DNA from: DAOTYE01 sp034434915
Lineage (GTDB): Bacteria > Chloroflexota > Dehalococcoidia > Dehalococcoidales > RBG-16-60-22
Assembly: GCA_034434915.1 (NCBI GenBank)
Contig: DAOTYE010000078.1
Location: 1-16,423 of the forward strand
DNA length: 16,423 bases
Reading direction: 5' to 3'
The position numbers were made by a program, and so were the translations under genes. Under the pieces are notes generated by a model. It was not told where the DNA came from and ran no database searches. It was given only the letters and a program-made list of their open reading frames with translations. Of this stretch, positions 6,056 through 13,034 are shown in pieces. Positions within the stretch are counted from its first letter, which is position 1, and each line of letters starts with the position of its first letter.

Positions 6056-8743
6056 ATGACGAGCAGATTTGAAAAATTCTCAGAAAGAGCCCGCCGCGTG
6101 CTGACCATGGCACAGGAAGAAGCCCGCCTGATGAACCATAGCTATATTGGCACGGAGCATATTCTGCTCGGGCTGGTGCGTGAGGAGGAGGGTGTGGCGG
6201 CGAAAGTCCTCGTTAATCTGGGCGTTCATTTGAGCAAAGTCCGTTCCGCAGTTGAGTTTATCAGCGGTCGCGGGGAGCGTTCTCCTGCGGCTGAGACCGG
6301 TCTTACCCCCCGTGCCAAGCGGGTGATTGAGCTTGCTATTGACGAAGCCCGCCAGATGGGTCACAACTACATAGGCACAGAGCATCTTCTTCTCGGTTTA
6401 TTGCGTGAAGGGGAAGGTGTTGCCGCCGGCGTCCTGGACAGCCTGGGGGTAACGCTGGACAAAGCCCGCAGTGAGACTATTCATATCCTCAGCCAGGGCG
6501 TCTCCCGCAGCACGAAGCCTTCGCGGCCGGGGAGCCGCACTCCTGCCCTTGACCAGCTGGGCATTGACCTCACCCAGAAAGCGCGTGAAGGCAAGCTGGA
6601 CCCGGTGATTGGGCGGCATAAGGAGATTGAGCGGGTAATCCAGATTCTGAGCCGCCGCACCAAGAATAATCCGGCGCTCATCGGCGAGCCGGGGGTGGGC
6701 AAGACCGCCATCGTTGAGGGGCTGGCGCACCGCATCGTCGCCGGGGATGTCCCTGAGACGCTGGAGGATAAGCGGCTTATCGCCCTTGACATGGGCTCGC
6801 TCGTTGCCGGCACAAAGTACCGCGGCGAGTTTGAAGAGCGGGTTAAGAAGATTATTGATGAAATCAGGACGGCGGGCAACTGCATTATTTTCATTGACGA
6901 GTTTCATACCATGGTTGGCGCCGGTGCCGCAGAAGGCGCCGTGGATGCCGCCAATATCCTCAAGCCGTCCCTTTCCAGGGGCGAGGTGCAATGCATCGGC
7001 GCGACCACGCTTGATGATTACCGTAAGTACGTGGAGCGTGATGCGGCGTTAGAGCGCCGCTTCCAGCCGGTGCTGGTGGAAGAACCCTCTGTGGAAGAGA
7101 CACTGGAAATCCTGCGCGGCATTAAAGAGCGCTATGAACAGCACCATCACCTGACCATCAGTGATGAAGCACTGGATGCCGCCGCCAAGCTGGCAGCACG
7201 CTATATTCCGGACCGGTTCCTGCCGGACAAGGCGATTGACCTGGTGGATGAAGCCGCCTCCAGGGTGAGAATCAAGTACCGCACCATGCCGCTCACATTG
7301 AAAGAAGCCAAGCAGCTGGCTGACAGCGTGCGTAAGGACAAGGAAGCGGCGTTAGCCACGCAGAACTATGACTATGCCAGCGAACTGCGCGAGCGCGAGG
7401 TAAAGATTGAAGAGAAGATAAGGCTGTTGGAGAAGGAGTGGCGGGCGGAACAGGAGCAGGAGAAGCCGGTGGTTACGGCGGAGAACATCGCTGAGGTGGT
7501 CAGCATGTGGACCAGCATCCCGGTGGTTCAGCTGACGAGCAATGAGACCAGCCGCCTGCTCAAGATGGAAGAGGCCATCCACAAGCGCATTGTGGGACAG
7601 GACGAGGCGGTGACCACTATTGCCAAGGCTATCCGCCGTGCCCGCGCCGGACTGAAAGACCCGAGACGGCCTATCGGCAATTTTATTTTCCTCGGTCCCA
7701 CGGGGGTGGGCAAAACAGAGCTGGTGAGGGCGCTGGCTGAGTTCATGTTCGGCAGTGAGGAGAGCCTCATCCGCATTGACATGTCAGAGTTCATGGAGAA
7801 GTTTGCGGTTTCAAGACTCGTCGGGGCGCCGCCCGGCTACGTGGGCTATGAGGAAGGCGGACAGCTCACGGAAGCGGTGAGACGGAAATCATACTGCTGT
7901 ATCCTTCTTGATGAAATTGAGAAAGCGCATCCGGACGTGTTCAACTTGCTGCTCCAGATATTTGATAACGGCTACCTGACAGATGCCAAGGGACGCCGCG
8001 TGGACTTCCGCAACAGCATCATCGTCATGACCAGCAACGTGGGAGCTGAGATGATACGCAAGGGGACGACTATCGGCTTTGTCTCCCGGAGCAATGATGC
8101 CAAGGCCCGCGAGCAGTCTTATGAGAAAATGAAGGACAACCTGCTTAACGAGCTCAAGAAGACCTTCCGCCCGGAATTCCTCAACCGGATAGACGGCATC
8201 GTGGTGTTCCATCCGCTGACCAAGGAACAAATCCGCCAGATTGTGGACATCATGCTGGCAGGAGTGGTCAAACAGCTCAAAGAGAAGGGCATCAAGCTTG
8301 AGGTAACTGAGGCGGCGAAAGACTTGCTGGGGGAGAAGGGGTATGATGAGGTCTTCGGCGCCAGGCCGCTCCGCCGCGTGATACAGAATATGATTGAAGA
8401 TAGGCTTTCTGAGACCGTATTGAAGGGCGATTTCAAGTTTACTTACCGGATTAAGGTGGAGAACATGACGCCGGCAGGCATAGAGGCGCTCAACAAGCTG
8501 AATGGCGTGGTGAGCGTGGAGACAGAGGAAGACATGCTCGTGGTTCGCTCCCTGACTGACGTGCGGTCGCAGATAGAGAAAACTCTTAGGGATAACAAGT
8601 TGGCCATCGTTCAGATAGCGGGGTATGCTCCTGTTGCCCTGGTTGACCGTAAGGAAAATGAGATAGAGATTCGGGTCAAGACGGAGGCGGACCTGCTGGC
8701 ATTGCCGCCGGAAGTGGGCGCCCTGATGGGAGAAAAAAAGTAA
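6056..8743 (+). CDS. clpC: ATP-dependent Clp protease ATPase subunit ClpC, with a C-terminal extension
   Basis: The 895-residue Hsp100 unfoldase feeds proteins to ClpP. Two Clp_N repeats occupy residues 1-145 (SYIGTEHILLGL and NYIGTEHLLLGL mark them). The first AAA+ module has Walker A GEPGVGKT (210-217) and Walker B IFIDEF (278-283). A UVR-like middle domain (LASELREREVKIEEK type, about 424-460) is diagnostic of ClpC rather than ClpA. The second module has GPTGVGKT (547-554) and LLDEIEKAHP (from 617). The ClpP-docking loop IGF is at 673-675, so it should work with ClpP. The normal protein ends near residue 803, but here about 92 more residues follow, containing a segment like LNKLNGVVSVETEEDMLVV. 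Its start has AGGTGA three bases ahead of the ATG. No mcsA, mcsB or ctsR gene is next to it. Confidence 0.96.
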   Translation: MTSRFEKFSERARRVLTMAQEEARLMNHSYIGTEHILLGLVREEEGVAAKVLVNLGVHLSKVRSAVEFISGRGERSPAAETGLTPRAKRVIELAIDEARQMGHNYIGTEHLLLGLLREGEGVAAGVLDSLGVTLDKARSETIHILSQGVSRSTKPSRPGSRTPALDQLGIDLTQKAREGKLDPVIGRHKEIERVIQILSRRTKNNPALIGEPGVGKTAIVEGLAHRIVAGDVPETLEDKRLIALDMGSLVAGTKYRGEFEERVKKIIDEIRTAGNCIIFIDEFHTMVGAGAAEGAVDAANILKPSLSRGEVQCIGATTLDDYRKYVERDAALERRFQPVLVEEPSVEETLEILRGIKERYEQHHHLTISDEALDAAAKLAARYIPDRFLPDKAIDLVDEAASRVRIKYRTMPLTLKEAKQLADSVRKDKEAALATQNYDYASELREREVKIEEKIRLLEKEWRAEQEQEKPVVTAENIAEVVSMWTSIPVVQLTSNETSRLLKMEEAIHKRIVGQDEAVTTIAKAIRRARAGLKDPRRPIGNFIFLGPTGVGKTELVRALAEFMFGSEESLIRIDMSEFMEKFAVSRLVGAPPGYVGYEEGGQLTEAVRRKSYCCILLDEIEKAHPDVFNLLLQIFDNGYLTDAKGRRVDFRNSIIVMTSNVGAEMIRKGTTIGFVSRSNDAKAREQSYEKMKDNLLNELKKTFRPEFLNRIDGIVVFHPLTKEQIRQIVDIMLAGVVKQLKEKGIKLEVTEAAKDLLGEKGYDEVFGARPLRRVIQNMIEDRLSETVLKGDFKFTYRIKVENMTPAGIEALNKLNGVVSVETEEDMLVVRSLTDVRSQIEKTLRDNKLAIVQIAGYAPVALVDRKENEIEIRVKTEADLLALPPEVGALMGEKK

Positions 8744-8775
8744 CCCGTTCAGGTGACTTATTGCTGATGATGCCG

Positions 8776-8812
8776 GGGCGGTCAGGGGAAAAGCTGACCG
8801 CCCTTTAATTTT
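8776..8812 (+). terminator. Intrinsic terminator after clpC
   Basis: A perfect 10-bp stem, GGGCGGTCAG (8776-8785) with CTGACCGCCC (8794-8803), closes an eight-base loop and is followed by TTTAATTTT. This is a strong factor-independent terminator that isolates clpC from the decarboxylase genes. Confidence 0.88.
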
Positions 8813-8832
8813 GGCGGAAAGTCGTCTATAAT
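8809..8832 (+). promoter_or_regulatory. Promoter of the decarboxylase subunit operon
   Basis: A consensus -10 TATAAT (8827-8832) lies 42 bases upstream of the TTG start, with a predicted RNA start near 8839. A -35 is poor: TTTAAT (8804-8809) at 17-base spacing overlaps the clpC terminator tail. The spacer carries TGGCGGAAA at the same distance from the -10 as in the radA promoter, so an activator or unusual sigma contact is possible. Confidence 0.55.
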
Positions 8833-8873
8833 AGAAAACTGTTTAACGTTTCAAATAGAAAGGAACTACGGAA

Positions 8874-9095
8874 TTGGCACAGCATAATGTGGAGATTCCC
8901 ATAACCGGAAAAATCATCAGCGTCAATGTGAATGTCGGAGACAAGGTGCAGGAGGGGGACGTCATCTGCATCCTGGAAGCGATGAAGATGGAAAACCCTA
9001 TCGTAGCGCCGGTGAGCGGCACGGTCTCCCAGCTCAATGTCAAAGCGGACCAGGCGGTCAAGCCGGGCGATATCGTGGCGGTCATTGAGAGCTAA
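8874..9095 (+). CDS. Biotin carrier protein of a Na+-translocating decarboxylase (biotin/lipoyl domain)
   Basis: The 73-residue protein is a bare biotinyl domain. EAMKMEN is at residues 35-41 with K38 as the predicted biotinylated lysine, framed by the GKIISVNVNVGDKVQEGD and PVSGTVSQLNV hairpins that form the two halves of the fold. In decarboxylase pumps of the oxaloacetate, methylmalonyl-CoA and glutaconyl-CoA type, the biotin arm carries CO2 from the carboxyltransferase to the membrane beta subunit, which the downstream gene encodes. The Pro/Ala-rich linker often present before this domain is missing. The start is TTG, with AAAGGA about nine bases upstream; no in-frame ATG fits better. It could also serve an acyl-CoA carboxylase, but the neighbours favour the pump. 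Confidence 0.88.
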   Translation: MAQHNVEIPITGKIISVNVNVGDKVQEGDVICILEAMKMENPIVAPVSGTVSQLNVKADQAVKPGDIVAVIES

Positions 9096-9144
9096 TCCGT
9101 CCGGTAGCGTATTGAACCACGGAAAGGAAATGCGGTAGAGCGTC

Positions 9145-9303
9145 ATGATAGTGAAATCGTTATTGTTTGCGCTCATCACTTTCGGCATTACTCTTGCTGT
9201 CGCATTGCTCGTCGCCTCTATCGTCAAGCTCATCGGCATGGCGGTCAAAGGCAAACAGCCGGCGGCGCAAAAGGCCGGCAATGCTCCTCCAACTAAGTCA
9301 TAA
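9145..9303 (+). CDS. Small OadG/MmdD-like membrane subunit of the decarboxylase pump
   Basis: This 52-residue protein starts at the ATG at 9145 and ends at TAA 9301-9303. Residues 5-32 (SLLFALITFGITLAVALLVA and on) form one membrane helix, followed by a short basic, Pro/Ala/Gln-rich cytoplasmic tail ending in APPTKS. This layout is typical of the gamma/delta subunits that anchor the biotin carrier and carboxyltransferase to the beta subunit. Sequence in this subunit type is poorly conserved, so the call rests on topology and on its place between the biotin carrier and beta genes. The ribosome site is weak (GGTAGAG before the ATG). The 49 bases before it hold no other feature. Confidence 0.72.
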   Translation: MIVKSLLFALITFGITLAVALLVASIVKLIGMAVKGKQPAAQKAGNAPPTKS

Positions 9304-9318
9304 AGGCGGTTATGAGAC

Positions 9319-10527
9319 ATGTCAGTTTTTCAGTTCTTTCAGGGTATCTACACCTTTTTTCTGGTTGAGCCACAGATAGCTCTGGCGCGGCTTTTCCTCA
9401 TCGCCCTGGGCTTTTTGTTCATCTGGCTCAGCTATAAGCAGATTCTGGAGCCGCTTATCATGCTCCCGCTGGGAATGGGCATGCTGGCGGTCAACGGGGG
9501 CTTGATGATAATGGAGGCAAACCAGCTGGGCACGCTCTTCATCAACCCGCTCGCCAGCAACATAGACGAGCTGATGTATTTCCTGCAGATTGATTTCCTC
9601 CAGCCAATCTATACTTTTACCTTTAGCAATGGTCTTATCGCCTGTCTGGTATTCATGGGCATTGGCGCTATCACGGATATTGACTACCTGCTGGCAAAGC
9701 CATACATGAGCCTTTTCCTGGCGGTTTTTGCGGAGCTGGGCACCATACTCACTCTGCCGATTGCTATAGCCGTGGGACTGCCGGTTAATGAAGCGGCGGC
9801 AATTGCCCTCGTGGGCGGAGCTGATGGTCCCATGGTGCTTTACGGGTCTCTGTTAATGGCGAAGGACCTCTTTGTGCCTATCACCGTCGTGGCATATATC
9901 TACCTCGGCATCATTTATGCGGGCTACCCATTCATGCTGAGAGTGATTCCCAAGCGGTTGCGGGGGATTGAGATGGACTACCGTTCCATCCCCAGAGTAT
10001 CGCAGGGGGCTAAATTTGCTTTTGTGGTCGTTACGGCGGCGGTCCTCTGCCTGCTCTTCCCGGTTGCGGCGCCGCTTTTCATCTCCTTCTTCCTCGGGCT
10101 GGCGGTCAAGGAAGCGAAAATCACGCGCTATATTGAGTTCCTCTCCGGTCCACTGCTTTACGGCTCAACCTTTTTCCTGGGCTTCACACTGGGGGCATTG
10201 CTGGGTGTGGATATCATCCTGAACCCCAAGGTACTTTTGCTGATGGTGCTGGGCATCATCGCCCTTTTCCTTTCCGGAGTCGGCGGCATAGTGGGCGGTC
10301 TCATCTATCACAAGATAAGCAAAGAGCCGTTTAACCCGCTCATCGGCATCGCGGCGGTGTCCTGCGTGCCGACGACGGCGAAAGTAGCCCAGAAGTGCGC
10401 CTTCAAGGCAAATCCGAAGGCGATGATTCTAGCCTTCGCCATGGGTCCGAACGTTGCCGGCGTCATCACCACGGCAATCATCACCGGCATATACATCTTG
10501 GGCGCGAAGATTTTCTTTGGTGGATAA
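9319..10527 (+). CDS. Na+-translocating decarboxylase beta subunit (OadB/MmdB/GcdB family)
   Basis: The 402-residue integral membrane protein decarboxylates carboxybiotin and couples it to sodium export. Recognisable family motifs are GIGAITDID, the GGADGP signature with D169 (equivalent to the essential aspartate of Klebsiella OadB, by motif) and the late AMGPNVAGVI segment with N378. Multiple hydrophobic helices span the whole length, in keeping with the family. The start at 9319 is 15 bases after the small subunit's stop; AAGG lies about 12 bases upstream, rather far. The three genes form one operon ended by the terminator at 10552. The substrate-specific carboxyltransferase alpha subunit is not in the window, so whether the acid is oxaloacetate, methylmalonyl-CoA or another cannot be told. 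Confidence 0.94.
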   Translation: MSVFQFFQGIYTFFLVEPQIALARLFLIALGFLFIWLSYKQILEPLIMLPLGMGMLAVNGGLMIMEANQLGTLFINPLASNIDELMYFLQIDFLQPIYTFTFSNGLIACLVFMGIGAITDIDYLLAKPYMSLFLAVFAELGTILTLPIAIAVGLPVNEAAAIALVGGADGPMVLYGSLLMAKDLFVPITVVAYIYLGIIYAGYPFMLRVIPKRLRGIEMDYRSIPRVSQGAKFAFVVVTAAVLCLLFPVAAPLFISFFLGLAVKEAKITRYIEFLSGPLLYGSTFFLGFTLGALLGVDIILNPKVLLLMVLGIIALFLSGVGGIVGGLIYHKISKEPFNPLIGIAAVSCVPTTAKVAQKCAFKANPKAMILAFAMGPNVAGVITTAIITGIYILGAKIFFGG

Positions 10528-10551
10528 CCGGGTACTTTTTGGGTAATCACG

Positions 10552-10583
10552 TACCCCCTCTTCTCAGGGAGAGGGGGTATTTT
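10552..10583 (+). terminator. Intrinsic terminator after the decarboxylase operon
   Basis: A 10-bp stem (10552-10561 with 10570-10579), read TACCCCCTCT against AGAGGGGGTA, closes an eight-base loop and is followed by TTTT (10580-10583). It separates the membrane pump genes from radA. Confidence 0.82.
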
Positions 10584-10725
10584 GCGGGACTTATTGCTGG
10601 GCTAGTTCAATTAGAGTGGTGACATTTCTCAAGATGACCAGCTTGTGTATTTGACTCTATCTTTTTAATCCCCTTCTCCTGTTTTGGCATCTGTGTGCCG
10701 CTAACCCGTGAATAAGCACACCCGC
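10584..10725. other. Intergenic stretch upstream of radA
   Basis: No gene is seen in these 142 bases. Just before the radA -35 lies a 6-bp inverted repeat, GTGTGC (10693-10698) and GCACAC (10716-10721), with a 17-base centre. It could be an operator, but symmetry this short may be chance. A TTGACT at about 10650 has no matching -10. Confidence 0.4.
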
Positions 10726-10754
10726 TTGCCTTCTGGCGGAAAATCGGGTAAAGT
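10726..10754 (+). promoter_or_regulatory. radA promoter, apparently giving a leaderless mRNA
   Basis: TTGCCT (10726-10731), a 17-base spacer and TAAAGT (10749-10754) fit sigma-70 spacing exactly. Transcription would begin 6-8 bases after the -10, that is on or beside the GTG start at 10761. No Shine-Dalgarno sequence is visible, in line with a leaderless transcript. The spacer includes TGGCGGAAA, shared with the promoter at 8809-8832. Confidence 0.6.
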
Positions 10755-10760
10755 CAATCC

Positions 10761-12155
10761 GTGAGCAAGTCCGCAGAGAAGAAGGTGGTCTTTGTCTGCC
10801 AGCAGTGCGGCAAGGAAAGCCTGAAGTGGGTTGGGAAATGTCCTGACTGCCAACAGTGGAACACCTTTGTGGAGACGGTCATCACCGAGCCGGCAGTCTC
10901 AGTTAGACCTGTTGCCGTCCTTTCCCCGCCCCAGGAGCTCTCACGGGTAGCCGTTCCCGCGATGGCGCGCATTCCTCTGCCCATTGCGGAGTTCAGCCGG
11001 GTGCTCGGCGGCGGGCTGGTGCCCGGCTCGCTGGTGCTTATCAGCGGCGACCCCGGCATCGGCAAGTCAACCCTGCTTTTACAGGCTTCCGCCGCAATCG
11101 CCAGAGACAGGGGCAAGGTGGTCTATGCCTCAGGGGAAGAGACGCTTCACCAGACCAAGCTCCGCGCCGAGCGGCTGGGCATAAAGGGGGAGGGGCTTTA
11201 CCTTCTGGCGGAGACTGACCTAGAGGCTATCATAAGTCAGGCTGACCGGCTATCCCCCAGCCTCCTTGTCATTGACTCAATTCAGACGGTGTATCTTCCG
11301 GAGCTTGAGACCACGCCGGGGAGCGTCACCCAGGTGCGGGAATGCACCCAGCAATTGATGCGCTGGGCAAAGCAGAGCGGCGTGCCGGTCTTCATCACCG
11401 GGCATGTGACCAAAGAAGGCGCCATTGCCGGACCGCGCCTCCTGGAGCACATCGTTGACGTGGTGCTCTATTTTGAAGGGGAGGCTTTCAGCGCCTACCG
11501 CCTGCTGAGGTCAGTGAAGAACCGCTTCGGCTCAACGAACGAAGTGGGTGTCTTTGAGATGAAGGAAGAGGGGCTGGTGGAGGTGGACAACCCGTCAAAA
11601 GCGTTTCTTTCCCAGCGGCTGGAGGAAGCCATCGGCTCAGCGGTGGTGCCCACGCTGGAAGGGAGCCGCCCCCTCCTCGTGGAGATACAGGCGCTGACTT
11701 CCACCACCGCTTTCGGCATGCCCCGCCGCACCGCCAATGGCGTTGATTTTAATCGTTTGCTACTCATCACGGCGGTGCTGATGAAAAGGCTCGGCTTCCG
11801 GCTGGGCAATCAGGACATCATGGTGAACGTCATCGGCGGGCTGAAAATCGGCGAGCCGGCGGCGGACCTGGGCATTGCCCTCGCCATTGCCTCCAGTTTC
11901 CGCGATGCCGGGGTTGACCCGGGGCTGGCAGTGGTGGGGGAGGTGGGGCTGAGCGGGGAAATCAGGGCAGTGTCCCAGCTTGACCGGCGTGTGGCTGAGG
12001 TGGCGCGGCTGGGCTTCAAACGATGCCTCGTGCCGAGGTCGGGCAAAATAAGTCCGTCCAGAGATATTGAGCTTATCCCGGTGGGCACGCTGGCGGAAGC
12101 GGTAAGGGCAGGTCTGGTGAGAGGGAAGCCAAAAACCCAGCCGGCGGGAGATTAG
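10761..12155 (+). CDS. radA: DNA repair protein RadA (Sms)
   Basis: The 464-residue protein processes recombination intermediates as a RecA-related, DnaB-like branch-migration helicase. An N-terminal C4 zinc finger uses C13, C16, C27 and C30. Walker A GDPGIGKST is at residues 96-104, the RadA-specific KNRFG motif at 253-257, and a Lon-protease-like domain fills the C-terminal third (IGGLKIGEPAADLGIALAIA and on), without visible proteolytic Ser-Lys function expected. Length is standard. Translation starts at GTG with no ribosome site. The 3' end stops four bases short of the cupin gene on the opposite strand. In Bacillus, radA directly follows clpC; here the decarboxylase operon lies between them. 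Confidence 0.96.
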   Translation: MSKSAEKKVVFVCQQCGKESLKWVGKCPDCQQWNTFVETVITEPAVSVRPVAVLSPPQELSRVAVPAMARIPLPIAEFSRVLGGGLVPGSLVLISGDPGIGKSTLLLQASAAIARDRGKVVYASGEETLHQTKLRAERLGIKGEGLYLLAETDLEAIISQADRLSPSLLVIDSIQTVYLPELETTPGSVTQVRECTQQLMRWAKQSGVPVFITGHVTKEGAIAGPRLLEHIVDVVLYFEGEAFSAYRLLRSVKNRFGSTNEVGVFEMKEEGLVEVDNPSKAFLSQRLEEAIGSAVVPTLEGSRPLLVEIQALTSTTAFGMPRRTANGVDFNRLLLITAVLMKRLGFRLGNQDIMVNVIGGLKIGEPAADLGIALAIASSFRDAGVDPGLAVVGEVGLSGEIRAVSQLDRRVAEVARLGFKRCLVPRSGKISPSRDIELIPVGTLAEAVRAGLVRGKPKTQPAGD

Positions 12156-12159
12156 ACTG

Positions 12160-12540
12160 CTATTTCCCCGTATTGGTGAAAGTGCAGGCGGTAACCTTTG
12201 TCTCTGCACCCTCAGGCAAATTGGGGATGACGCAGATGAAGCGCAGTGGCTTTTTCCCGGTATTCACGAGACAGTGTTTTTCGTTTGGCGCAATGAACAG
12301 CACGGTGTCTTTGCCCAGCTTCTTTTCACCCTCTACGCCGATGACTTTACCTTCCCCGGAGAGGATAAAGACCTCATGCTCCCAGGGGTGGAAGTGGGTG
12401 GGCGTTTTCATCCCGGGGGCGACTTCAAAGACGCGCATGCAGAAATTGGGGGCGCCCTGCTCCTGGCAGATAACTCGGCGCATGACTGCCCCGGGGACCT
12501 CTTCAATGGGCTTGGCATCTTGATAGTGGCTGACCTTCAT
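12160..12540 (-). CDS. Small single-domain cupin protein
   Basis: The 126-residue protein forms one cupin barrel. Motif 1 is seen as G43-MKTPT-H49-F-H51-PWEH-E56-VFILSG, and motif 2 as G76...P85-NEKH-CLV-N93, so H49, H51, E56 and H89 should bind a metal. Such stand-alone cupins have varied roles, and no substrate can be assigned; the cupin fold alone does not tell enzyme from sensor. The start at 12538-12540 is preferred to an in-frame ATG at 12621 because GGAGGT sits five bases ahead and the domain begins here. It lies 10 bases after queF, clearly in the same operon. No aromatic or sugar-specific motif was recognised. Confidence 0.85.
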   Translation of the reverse strand: MKVSHYQDAKPIEEVPGAVMRRVICQEQGAPNFCMRVFEVAPGMKTPTHFHPWEHEVFILSGEGKVIGVEGEKKLGKDTVLFIAPNEKHCLVNTGKKPLRFICVIPNLPEGAETKVTACTFTNTGK

Positions 12541-12550
12541 GGAGACCTCC

Positions 12551-12955
12551 TTACTGGTGCTCTCTGTAGCTGACGGCGGCTTTTGTCCTGATGCCGCCGC
12601 GCTCTTTATATTCTGCTTCAATGGTCATGGAGACCGGTTTCAATAACCTGACGAGGTCGTTAAGGATGCGGTTGATGGCGTGTTCCTGGAGGATGCCTAC
12701 GTTGCGATAGGAAGTGAGATAGTATTTCAGCGACTTCAGCTCAACGAGCAGTTTGCTTGGGATGTAGCGGATGGTCAGGCGGGCGAAGTCCGGCAGTCCG
12801 GTCCACGGGCAGACGAAGGTGAACTCATCCGTCTCATAGACCACCTCCGTCCCCGTGCCGGGGTACTCAAAAGAGATGGTCTCCAGCACGGCGGTGTCAA
12901 TATCCTTTTCTTTGTGGATGTCAAAGCGCTTGCCGGCGTATTTGTCCGTGGTCAT
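12551..12955 (-). CDS. queF: NADPH-dependent 7-cyano-7-deazaguanine reductase (preQ0 reductase), short type
   Basis: The 134-residue enzyme reduces the nitrile of preQ0 to the aminomethyl group of preQ1, the queuosine precursor used in tRNA. The nucleophile C49 lies in FVCPWTGLPDF with the general acid D56, and the NADPH-binding QueF motif ELKSLKYY is at residues 72-79. It is the short, single-domain form like Bacillus QueF (YkvM), not the long E. coli form. The start at 12953-12955 has AGGAG five bases ahead; upstream in-frame codons to 13120 would run through the divergent promoters and into ispD, and are rejected. Other queuosine genes are not in the window. The cupin gene follows it. Confidence 0.95.
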   Translation of the reverse strand: MTTDKYAGKRFDIHKEKDIDTAVLETISFEYPGTGTEVVYETDEFTFVCPWTGLPDFARLTIRYIPSKLLVELKSLKYYLTSYRNVGILQEHAINRILNDLVRLLKPVSMTIEAEYKERGGIRTKAAVSYREHQ

Positions 12956-12972
12956 CTGTGCTCCTGACAGGT

Positions 12973-13002
12973 ATTGTATCATTATTTCAAACCTGATGCT
13001 AA
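12973..13002 (-). promoter_or_regulatory. Candidate promoter of queF-cupin
   Basis: On the minus strand TTAGCA (12997-13002), an 18-base spacer and TACAAT (12973-12978) fit a sigma-70 promoter. RNA would start near 12966, about 11 bases before the queF start, with the ribosome site in that short leader. No preQ1 riboswitch fits in such a leader. Confidence 0.5.
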
Positions 13003-13013
13003 TATGGTAAACT
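12985..13013 (+). promoter_or_regulatory. Candidate promoter of ispD-ispF-cysS
   Basis: TTTCAA (12985-12990), a 17-base spacer and TAAACT (13008-13013) face right, giving a start near 13020 and a leader of about 15 bases. It overlaps the leftward queF promoter, so the two would compete for polymerase. Confidence 0.5.
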
Positions 13014-13034
13014 GGGAATTGTTTCAGAAATCCT

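Noticed and set aside
5967..6056. CtsR or CIRCE heat-shock operator in front of clpC
   Set aside because: I looked for tandem heptads and the CIRCE inverted repeat and found neither around the clpC promoter.
6398..6991. A long open frame on the minus strand, 197 codons, opposite clpC
   Set aside because: It is antisense to a conserved AAA+ module, its product shows no domain or ribosome site, and high third-position GC of clpC explains the openness. Similar antisense frames opposite rarA, oadB, radA and cysS were dropped for the same reason.
5681..8754. Recurrent TTCAGGT at 5681-5687, 6044-6050 and 8748-8754
   Set aside because: The middle copy is the clpC ribosome site; seven-base repeats are expected by chance at this length, and the contexts differ.
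8755..10599. Identical GACTTATTGCTG after clpC (8755-8766) and after the decarboxylase operon (10588-10599)
   Set aside because: A handful of exact 12-base repeats is expected in 16 kb by chance, and no longer similarity or symmetry surrounds them.
12541..12621. N-terminal extension of the cupin gene to 12621
   Set aside because: It overlaps the queF coding region in another frame, and the GGAGGT site directly precedes the downstream Met at 12540.
12956..13034. preQ1 riboswitch upstream of queF
   Set aside because: The predicted leader is only about 11 bases, and no pseudoknot-like arrangement is visible in the gap; the promoter and ribosome site fill it.
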